The position numbers and the translations under genes were made by a program. The notes under the pieces were generated by a model. It did no database searches, was not told the DNA's origin, and worked only from the letters and a program-made list of their open reading frames with translations. A stretch of 64,000 nt of DNA from Pontederia crassipes (Eukaryota > Streptophyta > Magnoliopsida > Commelinales > Pontederiaceae). The stretch covers positions 48,560,999 to 48,624,998 of the forward strand of contig CM060190.1 in assembly GCA_030549335.1 (NCBI GenBank), given 5' to 3'. Positions 49,261-63,341 of this stretch are shown piece by piece. Numbering within the stretch: position 1 is the first letter of the stretch; each line of letters opens with the position of its first letter.

Positions 49261-50147
49261 TCGAATCACGATCCCTCTATTTATTTATTTAATTTTTTTT
49301 GTACGAGGTGCCACAATATATATATTACAAATCAGTGGGATTCAAATTTGTGTGCCAAGTATGAAGCTGCTACAGGCAAATGCCATTGTCACCCTTCTTC
49401 TAACAGAAGCTCGCGTCAACTCTTATGCCCCCCATCACGTTTAAGTTTGTAGTCGTGACAGTGATATCGAAACATAAGAGAAGCTTTCAAGGCCGTTTTC
49501 TTTTTTTTCTTTCTTTCTAATTTGTTTCGTTATTGGACATTTTTTTTTCTGAACTACATAAATACACCTTGAGAATGGATTCATGATGTGGATTTGACAC
49601 ACTACAGTTCTTCATACAAAAGAAAGATCCGGAGATTCCCACGTAGTAACAACATTCAGAACATACAGAACAACGAGACGCTTGTCGTTTAAACAAAGGG
49701 ACAAAATCTGCAATTTACACCACCATAATGTGTAAATTTTCAGGCGAACACAGAACAGGAAAACAGGAGAGGTGAATATTAGTTCGAGGTCTCGGAATAT
49801 TCTGAGTTATTATTTTTTTCCCAGAACTCAATCGACCAGACAATTGGCACAGTGACAGGGACATGACTGGCTCAGAAATAATCCCAGAGATTACGGCCAA
49901 AATCTTGGATTGCGAAGGAGTAGCTACTTCCATGATCGCTGGAGTTACATGCAAGCTTGCTCTACTCTTCGGGTTCCTTCCCAGTTGGATCCTTTCCTTC
50001 CATTGGTACATGCAACATGTAGGCCATGAGTGGCATCAAGGTCAGTCACACACACAAACTTCTCCAAGGACTGTGTCATCCGCCACAGGCTCCCTCGAGC
50101 ACTCAATTCTGTGCAACACAAACGTTATCTGCACAAAAGCAGTGGCT
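49261..50147. other. Intergenic and PSBS upstream DNA
   Basis: From about 49560 to 50147 the sequence has balanced composition and small frames on both strands without known domains. It is probably the distal PSBS promoter or the 3' region of a transcript I cannot identify. Confidence 0.4.
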
Positions 50148-50213
50148 ACGTGGTCTCTCCACTGCCTACCACATCTCCCCTCCTCACCCTTACCAGTACT
50201 TCAAAGTATATAG
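50148..50213 (+). promoter_or_regulatory. Likely core promoter of PSBS
   Basis: A TATATAG box at 50207-50213 lies about 120 bp before the PSBS start codon. An ACGTGG core, the type bound by bZIP/HY5-class light-response factors, is at 50148-50153. Light regulation fits the gene, but both calls rest on short words. Confidence 0.4.
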
Positions 50214-50334
50214 TTAAGGCCACATCTCCCTCTCAGCTCCCCATCACCACTAAGTCCTTACTTTATTCCTCACAAGAACCACTTTGCTTGTTGTGAAGAA
50301 AGTAGTAGCAGAAGGCGCAAGTGGTCGATCATCC

Positions 50335-51450
50335 ATGGCTCAGTCAATGCTCCTCTCAAGCAGCGGCGCCGGCCAACTGCTGGACTGCAGGAAATCAGGG
50401 CTCGAGGGCCAAATCCGGCGGCTCCGGCCGACGATCACGTTCTCGGAAGCCCTCTTCTCGCAGGCTCCGCGCAGGCAGCTCCCGTCCACCACCTCTCCTT
50501 CCTTCGCCCCAACTCTCGCCCTGTTCAAGGCCAAAGCCAAGCCTGCTCCGGTCAAGAAGGTTGCTGCTATCTGGACCTCTTTCTGTACTTTTCTATGCTT
50601 ATACATACGTGCATGCATGCATGGGTTGATCACAGGGAAGCGCTATAAATTTCTAGTTCGAGCTTTTTTAGGATGGGCTCCAATTTGTTAATATTCTAAT
50701 ACCAAATTGTCCTAAAATAATGTCATACACAGGTGCCGAAGCCCAAGCAGAAGGTTGAGGATGGCATTTTTGGGACCTCAGGCGGGATTGGGTTCACCAA
50801 GCAGAACGAGCTCTTCGTTGGTCGTGTCGCTATGATTGGATTTGCTGTAAGAATATATTTACTTTCTAACCTGTGAATCGATCGATCCATCGTATTGGCA
50901 CTGTGATTAATTTGTAATTGTGTATAGTTAATGCATGATTAATGCGTGCATGCAGTCGTCGCTGCTGGGAGAAGCCATCACGGGGAAAGGGATCCTGGCG
51001 CAGCTGAACTTGGAGACGGGAATACCCATCTACGAAGCGGAGCCGCTGCTGCTCTTCTTCATCCTCTTCACCCTCCTCGGCGCCATCGGAGCCCTCGGCG
51101 ACCGGGGCCGCTTCGTCGACGACGAGCCCGCGACCGGCCTCGACAAGGCCGTCATCGCACCCGGGAAGGGCTTCCGGTCGGCCCTCGGGCTCAGCGAGGG
51201 AGGCCCCCTGTTCGGGTTCACGAAGGCCAACGAGCTGTTCGTGGGGCGGCTGGCGCAGCTGGGGATCGCCTTCTCGCTCATCGGAGAGATCATCACCGGT
51301 AAGGGGGCGCTGGCGCAGCTCAACTTCGAGACGGGCGTGCCCATCAACGAGATCGAGCCGCTCCTCCTCTTGAACGTGGCCTTCTTCTTCTTGGCCGCCA
51401 TCAACCCCGGAACCGGAAAGTTCGTCACCGACGACGAGGAAGACGATTGA
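50335..51450 (+). CDS. PSBS: Photosystem II 22-kDa protein PsbS, chloroplastic
   Basis: PsbS senses low lumen pH and switches on energy-dependent quenching (qE) in the photosystem II antenna; it sits in the thylakoid membrane. Three exons, 50335-50559, 50733-50846 and 50956-51450, join at phase-0 GT-AG introns to give 277 aa. Residues 1 to about 65 form a Ser/Arg-rich chloroplast transit peptide. The mature part shows the four-helix, two-fold internal repeat: KQNELFVGRVAMIGFA and KANELFVGRLAQLGIAF, then LNLETGIPIYEAEPLL and LNFETGVPINEIEPLL. Matching Glu residues 133 and 238 sit where the two lumenal pH-sensing glutamates are expected. The C-terminus is acidic (TDDEEDD). All family features are intact. 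The chosen ATG gives the usual MAQSMLL start. Confidence 0.97.
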
Positions 51451-53339
51451 ATTCGTTAACGATCGATCCATGAACCATGCAGTTCAGTGACGACCGACGA
51501 GAATACAAAAGAAGAAGGAAAAAAAAAAAAAGATCGATGCATGCAACGTACGTTTGTTTGCATGAAGAGTACTGGAGCAGAAACACGAATGCTACTAGTA
51601 ATTATATATATTAGAGCCGTCAAGTAAAATTTAAAGTAATTAGGCATCCCTTGCAGCTGCATGTTTATTGTTATTCTTAATTAGTTAATTAAGAAGTTGT
51701 ACGTACCATGCCACGCACCTCCTCTTCAAGTTATGATATAACAATGTTTCTTCTACCTCCAAACACGATCAGCTGCACAGAGTGAGTTATAATAATATAC
51801 ATAACAAATGGGGGCCAACTAAGCTTAATTCGAGGCACAAGTGGTTACATATTTCATTTCAGACGTTGGATCATGATATCACCTCATTCTAGAATTAAAT
51901 CCACCAGTTGATTGGATCATCTAAGCAATTGTGATTTTTAATCTTTGTAGCTGAAATTTGGACTTTTCCAATAAAAGATGAAAATAACAGGAAAAGGTGG
52001 CTGATAGTGCCCAAGCTGAAGGCCCATCGTTGGAGCCCAAATATTTTCCACTGCTCGGTGTCTAAATTAAGTTAACGAGGCCCATTGTTTGAGCTCAATA
52101 TTTTCTTTATTATTTGTCCCATTTGCGGTTAAATTAAGTTACCACTTTAATATGGTTTGGTAAGTGAAATCATGATTTATCTGGGATCTCGATGAATGAT
52201 TGAATTAATAATTTTTTTGTGAGATTATTTGGATGGAAATAAATATAATGATGAAAATAAAAAAATTAATTTGATAAATTAATTTAAGTAGATGTTTGGA
52301 TAAAATATGAGAATTTTAAAGAAAAATATACTTTTTTTAAACAAATAAGTAGTAATATTTGAGCCACAAATTTATGATAAATGATTTTTTATAATATATG
52401 TATATAAGATGCATTTACGTCTAATTTGTGTTGATAAAAAATACTTTAATGAAAATTTAATTCACTTACCTGTATAAGTTACTATTTTAATCAACATTAA
52501 CTTTGTCAAAACTAAAAAAAAATTAACATAAGAAAACGAAAAAGAAAATAATTCGTGAAGAAAGAGGGGAGGAAAAATTAAAATACATTATTAAGATAGT
52601 AAGATTGTGTGAGAAAGATGAGTGAGAAAAAAAATAAGCCAAAGAATGCATCCTTCAGAAAAATAGAGGAGTTTCACTATCTTGCATGAATAGTACCTGA
52701 TTCCACAGGGATATTGAGCAAACTGCCCACACCTTCGTCCTTATCGATTAAATTATATGTGAAATATAAACACAAAGATATAGAATATTCATGAAATATA
52801 AAATATTTAGTACATAAGATATTTCAAATGAATAAGAACACTTAATGCAAATAGGCAAACTTTCAATAAAATAACTCTACAGATTCTATTCTTGCTATTA
52901 TTTCTGATTTTTTTCGATTCGGTTCAATTCGATTATTTTTTGTTTCACTCTTTCTACTTTTTTCTACATATTTTTATTTTAAATAATTTCTAAAACATCT
53001 ATATGTGTTGTTCTAATACGAGTTTGACTTATTTTATTATGGACATTCATGACACTTCATGTAAGATTAGGATGAATCAAATCATGACCAAAAGTAGTGC
53101 AATAACAACCCCATGATTATGTTTTGGGTGGTGGGACTTTTAATACCTACATTCATTTTTTCTATACGATTTGATTCGGTGACAATCAGTGTCGAGAAGT
53201 CCCGTTTTATATCTTTTATCTATTGAACTGATTTAACATTTTTTACTGTTCCACGTTAATAATTATTAATACAAGGGTAGAGTAGTCATCACACATCATA
53301 AGAATTAAAAATAAAATAAATTATCTTTTGTTCTATGAA
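51451..53339. other. 3' region of PSBS and AT-rich intergenic DNA
   Basis: The first few hundred bases after the stop probably carry the PSBS 3' UTR. Beyond that the sequence is AT-rich with no recognised gene or bounded repeat. Confidence 0.5.
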
Positions 53340-53800
53340 TCCGGGTCGGGTACATAGAACCCCGGGATGGGTTCCTACTAGACTCAGCCGTGCTCACTAG
53401 GACTCGGACCGAGTTCTTAGTGTCGCTCGTTTATCTTTTAGGCTGGGTCCGAAGTGGCTCGGGTCGGATTTGTTGACATCATTGCGATACAAAATGACAT
53501 GTTATTACCTAGATCGGATATGAATCCTACTCGGGCCGGGTCGTCGAAAGAGGATCTGAATGCTCGCATTCGGTCATGGCAGACCCTGGGCCGAGTATGA
53601 ATCCAACACGGGCCGGGTCGTCAAGAAGAGGGCCCGACGCCTGTATTCATTTGTGGCAAAGCCCGAGTTGGGCTACCATAGATCTGGGCCGGGGTACTTT
53701 CGAATCCGGGTTAGGTTCGAAATCAAGTTGGATTTTGATTTTATAAATGAACTCGGGCCGAGTTCATCACTACGCGGCCCGAGTTTCGATGGTCGGAACT
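53340..53800. repeat. GGGTCGGGT/GGGCCGGGTCGTC-rich segment
   Basis: A GC-rich island in which CGGGCCGGGTCGTC occurs twice (about 53533 and 53609) with related GGGTCGG words around it. It resembles subterminal sequence of hAT-type MITEs such as the one at 32145-32630. I could not find paired ends. Confidence 0.4.
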
Positions 53801-56800
53801 CCAAGTCATTCTATACAAAACTATTTTAGACATAAAAACTATATAAAATTATTCATGAAACATAAGATAACATATATCGATCCTAATTCATCCATCACCT
53901 TAATTATTTCATTAAAAAATTGTATCCAAAGATGAATCCGAAATCTTACGTACCTTCACTGTTTCAAACTACCTAAAACTTAAGACTTTAGGTGTATTTT
54001 CCGACAAGATCCGAATAATAATCCATATATGTGGATATTTTGAATTCATATATTCCTTAATTTTGTATAGTAAGTGAAACACTGTCATTGTTTTTCATGT
54101 AGCAAAATAGAAATGTTTTTTTTTTCAAAACAAAATCTCAGCCAACGCAATCGTAGCCCTTGAAGAGAGGCCCATCTTTTTGGAATGCCCAAATATCTTC
54201 GAGTAGTAAGAGGCCTCAATGCAAGCTGACACTTAAATCTGGCCCAATTCGCCATTTGATGTGATGAGATTTTAACCATCATTTTTACCTTTTCTATTTA
54301 TCCACAAGGAAATAAATCAAATGTTTATAATAGAACTCCAACCTCTACTTAGGAGTGGCACCCGATTCTGTTCGTGACGGAGGACACTCCTTCCACTCCG
54401 ACCCCGTCGACTGGTCCTCCACCCCCGCCCACGACCCGAATCCTTGGTCAGGGGGAATTTTACAAGGACCCCAATTCCCCGAATTACCTCTGCGGCCCGT
54501 TGCCCTCCTCAAACGAGAGTCGTTGCCATCGCCCTAAGTCCAAAAGTCGGACATCAGTTTGGATCGGATTAAACTGAATCAAACCGATAAAGATCAAAAC
54601 TGATTAAAATCGGCCAAAATAAAAAATTTGGGTTGAACCATGTTTTCTGGTTCAGACATTTTTTTACTATTTTACTAAGAGATAATTTGATAAAATTTAT
54701 TATTATAAATTTAAAAAATATTCAAAAATAAACTTTCTCCATAAACATTTATATTGACTCATTAGTCTCCTCTTTTATTTATATTTATCTATTTACTCTC
54801 ACTTTGCTACTACTATTAATGTGAGACTATTTTTGTACTCACTTATTTTTTAGGGTGCGAGAATTCAGAGCCCCGCGGGGCGGAGACAACTCCCCCCACC
54901 CTGATCCCCGAAAGGGGGTTCAGAAAAAATTTTTCTCCCATCTCCGACCCCACGGGGGAAATATTCCTGAGTTTGGAGGCCCGATTGGAAATTTCCCGTG
55001 GGGCCTGTAGGGGCGAAAAATATTGCCATACTTACCTCTACTGCTATCAAGAAAAATACTATTATCATTTTATCTTTTCTTTCCTCTTCAACCAATGTAC
55101 TGTAAATATTTTACGTACCATATTTTTACTCCATTTTAAACCTTTTCCAATCTCTAATTGGATTTCATTTTAGCATAGGCATTTTGTGATTTTGGGCTAA
55201 TTGGTGTGACTAAATGTATAAAATCCTAAAGCTCGATGAAATTTGGATATAAATGATACGGCAGTCGATGATGTAAGATTTTACTTAGGTTCCGAGCCGA
55301 GATATTATACATTTATTTTAATTTTGTACTTTTATTAAAATAATTCCATATTTGTTTTTCCTGTGTTATTTACATTTTCTTCCAAACTTTAATTTGACAG
55401 CAGTTCACCAATTAACTGACTATAATAGAGGGTGATTGAAATATTTTTAAAATTGGATGATTTTTGAATAATCATATTAAAAATATCCTGACGATAATTA
55501 AAATTTATTCCATATAAAAATCTCTGGACTTTGATGTAGGCTTGGAATATCTGGGAATCGATGTGACCCAAGCATCAGTCACAACTCTAAGCAGAAAGAG
55601 ACAAAAATTGACCAGAATCTAGAGATGTGTTTTTTTTTTCACGTTATTAAGGAACTTCCCGGAGCAGAAGTTAGTGTACACATTAAATTTATTCACATAC
55701 TGCACATCATCATATATTAGGTAGAGTATCCTCTAAAAGAATAAAATAAGAACTTTCTTTTTTTTTTATTCAAACACCATTTTAAATGTCACGTGGAATT
55801 CAGTTTAAATGATTGCAAAAATAACATAAGATAGAGATAAAAATATTCTTGTCTCTCCTTAAAATTTTTTTATTCTCATTTTGTTCTCACTATAGAAATA
55901 TTTTGGAGTCAAAATTTTTTGTTCTAAAATTGTTCTTGTGACAATCAAATAGTCCCTCTAAGAACGGCAAGACCAATGTTGAGGGGAAGTCTAATTTTTA
56001 TGATTTTTCACACCCTAAGATCCAAGCCGAGGCATGATGATATATTTAGTAAGAAGGTTAAGTCGAGAAAAAGAAAAAGTCAAGAATTTTGAAGGCAAAT
56101 TCGAATCAAGAGACACAAAAAAAAAAAAATTTGAATGAAATCATTGTCTAATTGAAGGCAAATCACATTTCAATTCCTTGGAAGCATGAAGGCAATTTTG
56201 AATCACAGCAATCGGTTGTGTGATGTAATCAAACCAGTTCACAAATGTAGGCTCACACTTGGGCCAAAATTTCATTGGTATTACCTAAAAGGTCTCAATT
56301 GGCTTAAAATTAATAAATGATGCCTTAAGACTGATGCACTTCATGAAATTATATAAGTTGTTTTTTTTCTTTGCCTAATTGTTAATCTTGTGTTCGAAAA
56401 TGATATGAGGAAAAGTGCATTTCTAATATGCTAATGGGCAAAAATATCTTGAAGTCGAATATGATGGCTCGGTGGAATCGGAACAAAAATTAGAGATATT
56501 GTTATCATATTTGCTCACGTGATATGTGAAGTGAGCGATCGAGCATGCTAAAGCAGCATCGCCTCTCTCTCTCTCTCTCTGCCTTTTGCTCCATCTCATC
56601 TGTTCAGATAAATTAAGATCAGACTGCTGGCAATGACAACTCAACCCATGGCCCTTTGCTCGGATGGCCTCACCTGTGCAATTAATGTGTTCTTCATTTG
56701 ATCATATATATGTATAATTGATAAGCAATTTGCATGCAACATCTCATTATTTATATATCATGGATGGTGATGGATGATTTTTTCCCAGCTCAACATGCAG

Positions 56801-56908
56801 CTCTCTGCTTGTACTTTCTTATCTTCTTCTTCTGACCATATATGAAGGACGATTGGCCAATATTTGTTTGTCTACATCAACTTTTGTTTTCCTAACATAT
56901 AGCAGTGC

Positions 56909-56911
<3 letters not shown>
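53801..56911. other. AT-rich intergenic DNA with a GC-rich patch
   Basis: No gene is recognised. The patches at 54350-54560 and 54850-55020 are GC-richer; the latter contains CCCCGCGGGG and CCCCACGGGG palindromic words. Small frames there look compositional. Confidence 0.5.

Positions 56912-56968
<57 letters not shown>
56912..56968. repeat. (GA)n microsatellite
   Basis: An uninterrupted GA dinucleotide run of about 57 bp, followed by a small tandem duplication of GTTATGATAAGGGATGA. Confidence 0.95.
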
Positions 56969-56970
<2 letters not shown>

Positions 56971-58778
56971 ATGATAAGGGATGAGAGTTATGATAAGGGA
57001 TGATTACCACCACAAATATATGAGAGAATAATTAAGGAGTGTCATACTAGGGCATGAGATTTAGGGCCCCTAAATTAGTGCATTTCAGTGTTTAAATGTC
57101 CTTTTTTTTTGGCTGCTTGTAAAGAAATTTATACATGAATGACTCTCTCTGAGTTCACTATATGTAACAAATATTTTTCTTCTGTTTTTTTTACCATATC
57201 CCCTAACGAAAAGTTATTACTACATTGATGCTACATATTAATTTCTCTTTTCATTTCTTTTCTTAATCAGCAATGACTCATTGACGCCAATATTTGATCT
57301 TGATATTTAGGAGCAATTTTCAAAATTGATTTCTCAAACTTTTGATCATAAATAAAATTAATATGAAACTCCAATATTTAAATTTCGTGTCCTTTTTTAA
57401 TGTATCATGACATGATCATCACATGAAACTCGTGATCGACCGTCACTTCACGTCAGGCCATTCTTTGCCAGCACCATCCAAGATGCATGAATCCCTAGTT
57501 CCAATCATGTGCCTCTTTAATTAATAGAATAATTAATAATTATGGATTCCAATATAACGAGGGGTGGACACACAATTTTTTTTCTTCAGTGGATTCATTA
57601 TTTATCACTAATTAAATAATAAAACTAAGCCAAAAAAAAAGTAAATATATTAATGGATTCAAAGCCATACATTAATTAATTATAAAATAACATATTAAAT
57701 TTAATAATAAATAAATTTAAAAGTAAAACAACAAGAGCAAGAAATACGTTATAAGCATAAAATAATATGTTAAAAAATCTAATTACTAACTCTTCAAAAA
57801 TTCAAAGTCATATTAATTAAAATAAACATTAGTAAAATCTGCATAACTATATAAAAATATAGAAAAAAATGAAATTTACTAAATGAATTGTGATAAGAGA
57901 GAAAAGAATCCAACCAATCATAGTTAAGTTAAGGGACAAAACAACAATATATAAAATATTGCAAATGCATTACCTGTGTTAAATTTTTTTTTGGACTACA
58001 AAAAGAATCTGATTCTTTTGAAAGGAAAGGTCTTCCCATTTTATCGGTTGATTAGAGAGGAATGAGCTTTAATTAATTGTTAGTGGGAGTGAGATTGAGT
58101 TTTAAATAGTTAACATTTGGAGTGGGATTGGAATTTAAATAATGATACTGACATAGTTGAAAAAAATATGAGGCTCATAAGATTAAAACTTGGGGTGAAA
58201 ATGGGTGCATATATACTGCAAAGCATCTAAACCACTACAACAAACCATTGTTACTAAATGTAGGTGCACCCATGGGCAGGCATATGTCATGACACTGCCT
58301 TTGAAGTATGAAAAATGAGAGAAAAAAAAGATTATATACATCAATTATTTTACTCTACAGAGCGTGCATGAATACTTCATTGCTTTGGGGCTAGTCACTA
58401 ATTTCCAAGTAGTTTGAACTTTTATTTTTTTTGTATGGTACTATATAATGCCAACTTGGTTTAGGTATAAAAACTTTTATCATGCAATCATTGCCCAATA
58501 AAAAATAAAACCTATCCTGCATCAAACGCATGGTAGGAGAAGCACCCGTAATAACAAATGATCACTCTATATGTAATAAAGGCGTGTTATGCCATTTTTG
58601 TATTTGATTTAATACTCTCGCATTCCATCATTCTATCTTTTATTATTAATTATTATATAGAATTATAAAATTTTATTTAATTTATTTAATCTTTTGCTAC
58701 CTAATCCTTTGTTTAATTTGTTTCAATGAAATCGTGAAAGCATTAAATTCCACAATACGATAATCAATGTCAACTTCC

Positions 58779-58780
<2 letters not shown>
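56969..58780. other. AT-rich intergenic DNA
   Basis: No gene or bounded mobile element is seen in this stretch. Confidence 0.55.

Positions 58781-58840
<60 letters not shown>
58781..58840. repeat. (TA)n microsatellite
   Basis: A 60-bp AT run directly abutting the left end of an inverted-repeat element. Confidence 0.95.
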
Positions 58841-59824
<984 letters not shown>

Positions 59825-59879
59825 ACATTAGTATGATTCTAAGCTCTCAAATGGGATAGTACACTAATCCATGGTTGAT

Positions 59880-60420
59880 ATTATTTTAGATGTCCTAGTA
59901 GTAGGCACATATGTCCTAGTAGTGGTTGGAGCAGGCAGCTCCCGCATTCGCCTCCTCCTCCTAAACACTCTCCACACAACGACTCTAAATCCTCTCCTCT
60001 CATTGCGCTCCTCCCTCACCTCTCTCGTCGCACAAACCTTTTCTGGGCGTGCACTCCTCCTCCGTCCGTCTCGCCTCTGCATAAAGCATGTGTAGGGCAC
60101 GGATCCACAACGAGGGCTCCTCCTTGGACTATCTAAATCTGTGTAAACCCTCTCTAGTCGTGTGCTCACTTGTCCCTCCTCCGCTTAAGGTGTGGCTAGC
60201 TAGGGCACAGATCTGCAGCTCGCGCTCATCCTCCCTCAACTCTCTCTCTTCCGCTTAGGGCACATATCCGCGGCATGAGCTCCTCCCTCGCCTCTCTCTC
60301 CTCCGCGTGGGGTGCAGCTAGGGCACAAATCTGCGACATAAACCCTCTCCGGTCGTGCTTTCCTCCTACATGGCTAGGGCACAAATCTAATTCACCATCC
60401 ACAGTAAACTCTCTTTCTCA
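59880..60420. repeat. Degenerate repeats around CTAGGGCACA(G/A)ATCTG
   Basis: The word (CTA)GGGCACA(G/A)ATCTG(C) recurs near 60211, 60311 and 60368, with the related AGGGCACGGATC (60095) and AGGGCACATATCCG (60257), separated by CTCCTCCCTCGCCTCTCTC-like pyrimidine-rich spacers. Spacing is irregular (about 50-120 bp). No protein or terminal repeats were recognised. Confidence 0.5.
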
Positions 60421-60898
60421 TCCATCTTGCTCTTGCAAGCATTAAAACAAACTAATTCACAGCTGAATGTAGATGCATGTTCTAGTATTACAATTATGTT
60501 TTCTTCTCTTACTAGCCGAATGTAGATACATGTTCATTTTAGGTTCTCCTCTTGCATTTTAGGGTCTTGAAGGATGATCTCACGGGTTCCAACATCCTTG
60601 GGTTGGAATTTTTTTATCATCCCAAGCAAATATTAATAAGAATGTTGACATGGTTATAGCTAGACGTAGAGAAAGGGAATATTTAGCAAGTAGTTCTAAT
60701 TGCTCAACGTAGCAAGTAATATGAATATCTTCCAAAACTTCTAGGTTTACAATGCTGTTTATATAAGTTAAAATTAATCCATTTACTTAAATGTCCATTT
60801 ATATGATCTGAGATACTTGAAATTTATAGACACCTATTCTTGGGTTTACGATTCTTCCCTAGTCTTATGTTAATTAGGTTTATTGTAGTTTAGTGATA

Positions 60899-61245
60899 AT
60901 GTCGAAGGTTAAACAATCAATTACATCACTATGTAATTGTCATGAAGGAGTTGATATTAAGACCTCATGCATGAAAATTCCATGGCTCCAAATATTCATG
61001 AGGTAAGATTCTCAATTTAATCGTGTCATTTCTTCTTAATATGAAGATGAATTGTGTCATGTTTTCTTTTATAGTAGCAAAATGGTGATTGTCGATATTT
61101 TCAATATCTTGATCCAAAAGTTGATCATCGATGTCAAAGTCTTCTTAATGGTGTACGAAGAAAGATTAAGCAATTAAGCTTTGATGCCGAAGATGAAAGG
61201 AGAATATTACAAGTTATTATTGAAGATGAAAAAACAAGATTTTAG
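60899..61245 (+). pseudogene. GRF-type zinc-finger protein remnant
   Basis: Plant GRF-zinc-finger proteins combine a Cys-rich nucleic-acid-binding motif with a C-terminal coiled coil. The first part, from ATG at 60899, has LCNCHEGVDIKTS, the start of the motif. In a shifted frame KFHGSKYS follows, resembling the family's RKFYGCPKY. After a possible intron (GTAAGATTC at 61003), a second block from 61078 reads GDCRYFQYLDPKVDHRC, then a charged segment LLNGVRRKIKQL. The frame shift, an unmatched intron phase and the loss of a cysteine suggest a pseudogene. Confidence 0.5.
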
Positions 61246-61920
61246 TTGTTATCGAAGATGAAAGAAGAAAATATAGATCGTATAAAACCTGACAATATGC
61301 TTGCTTAGAAAATCTTGTATATTTTGAAATGAATTATGAAATGAGCATCTTTATCTTTTATTTCTATGTTGGATGTACATCTCACTTCTATTTAATGCTC
61401 ATTTTGTGTTATATTTTGTTGTATTAGATCTAAATTACAATGTGTCTTCTTTGGAATTATATATTTTGCATTTTTTATTAGCCACTTGTGTTGTTTACGC
61501 CGTTTAAGTACTAAATGTCATGGCTTTAGATTCAATAAATCCACACCATTAGCTAGAATTTATAAAACCACGACATTAGTTAGAATCCTCTTCTCAGGTC
61601 ATTTACAAAGCCACTACATTAGCACAAATATTGTCACATTGCACATAAGTATCTAGTGATAAAAATTGAAGTATTAATTGTTGTCCACAATAAAGAATAA
61701 CAGAGATAAGTGTTAAAACTGAGAATAGAGTCGACCATCCCATAAAGAATAGAAATTAATAGAACATTTTGATATATTTAACCAAGGACCCATGCTACCT
61801 CGATTGTTTGAGATTTTAAAGAAACACATCCGAAAAGTTTCAAATTGAGTAATGAGAACTTTAGAAGTATTACATAAGTTGTTATGTGATCGCAATGTTA
61901 CAATCTTTGTGAGGGTGATT

Positions 61921-63229
61921 TGTTGGATCTAAGTTTTAATGACATATTAAATTATATTTTGATGATACAAACCTCGAATTATTAAGAATAAAATGCTGAA
62001 AAAGTTTAAAGAAAAAGAGATGACTTTATGCACTATGCTTTGATTAAATAATTATCACTGATCTAATTAGTTTTGGAGAAAAGTGGAATGTCAAAGTTGT
62101 AGAGAATTCTATTAACTTTTCATAGACTCCAAGATCATCTAATTTGGATAACCGTGCAAAAAGTTATGATCAAAATAGTGCAGGTCGGTCAACCTGCCGG
62201 TCGAAGCAAAGAAGGCCGGTCGAGATAGTTCGGTCGACCGATATGAGAAACTGGTCGACCGAACAAAGCATTCTGCTCAAATGAAAATTGTGAGACTATA
62301 CCGGTCGATACAACGACCGACCGATCAACTGAAAGGGAGAAAATTAAAATTACGAAACTGTACCGGTCGAGATATCGGTCGACAGTCCAGTCGACCGACC
62401 AAGTGCTGAAGCTGCACAAATGAGCGCAATGGTCATATAGACCGGTCGACCGATTCATTAATGCGGTCGACCGATCAGCTACGGCAAGTGAGAAAAATGA
62501 GCCAACGGTCATATAGACCAATCGACCGGCCCATAAATACGGTCGACCGGTCCATTATTGAAATGAACAATAATGGCTATATTTTGAGGAGAAACATGTG
62601 GAATTAATTCTGGATGAATTTTTCACATACCAGAGCCTATAAAAGGAGTGCCAAGGCTAGAAGCAAATGAAATCTAATCCAAGCATTGAAGCAAAATTTC
62701 AAGAAATCAAAAAAGATCATTTCTCTTGAAGTTATCATTTTAGAGCCTTCTTTCTTTCTCTCTTCTCTTCTTGTGAGTGTTCTATTGTAAAAGAGAGAAA
62801 CTATTCTTCAGAAAAATTGTAAGAGCTCCTGTGTAAAAGAGGTTCCAAATCTTACCTCTTGAGCGAGAGAAAAGATTAGCTTCCTAGGAGGAGAGGTTGC
62901 CTTGCCTCTCGAAGTAGAGAAAAATGTGGTTATGCAAAGGGCTTTCTTCCTTGCCCCATTTGGAACAAAGGAAGGGATTAGTGAAATCTCCGGAGGTCGA
63001 GAAGTCAGAGCAGGGACGTAGGTCAATGTGTGGCCGAACCTCATCAACAACCACCCGTGTCTTCGTGTTTGATTTCTCTCACTCTTTCTCCCCATTAATA
63101 TTGTGTTTATAAACTGAATTGCAAAGGTTTTTAAGAATCGATTTTATATTTCCGCGACGAATTTCGTAAAATCGACATTTTCGATTAAACACCAATTCAC
63201 CCCCTCTTGGTGTCCTTTGGGATCCTACA
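61921..63229 (+). mobile_element. 5' LTR of a copia-type retrotransposon
   Basis: It begins TGTTGGATC and ends GATCCTACA, giving TG...CA termini as imperfect inverted repeats. The primer-binding site follows 2 bases later. A TATA-like CCTATAAAAGG at about 62636 fits an LTR promoter. Between about 62185 and 62560 lies an array of GGTCGACCG words. The 3' LTR is outside the window, so LTR identity and age cannot be judged. Confidence 0.85.
62185..62560. repeat. Array of CGGTCGACCG palindromic words in the copia LTR
   Basis: About ten exact or near copies of CGGTCGACCGA occur with 20-45 bp spacing, for example near 62231, 62253, 62441, 62463 and 62541. The core GGTCGACC equals that in the gypsy-like solo LTR at 25470-25800, while spacers differ. 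Confidence 0.85.
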
Positions 63230-63231
63230 AT

Positions 63232-63243
63232 TGGTATCAGAGC
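63232..63243 (+). promoter_or_regulatory. Primer-binding site for initiator Met-tRNA
   Basis: TGGTATCAGAGC, complementary to the 3' end of plant initiator methionine tRNA, lies directly after the LTR. It is the standard minus-strand priming site of plant copia elements. Confidence 0.95.
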
Positions 63244-63341
63244 AGGTTGCTCTTATTTTGATCTTTTGAATCTTCTCGTTTTTAGATCTAATCATTTTTA
63301 AGATTCAATCATTTTTTTAAGATTTAATAAATTTAAGAGCT

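Noticed and set aside
49863-50213. 116-codon plus-strand frame before PSBS
   Set aside because: No recognisable domain, and it runs through the PSBS promoter up to the TATA box.
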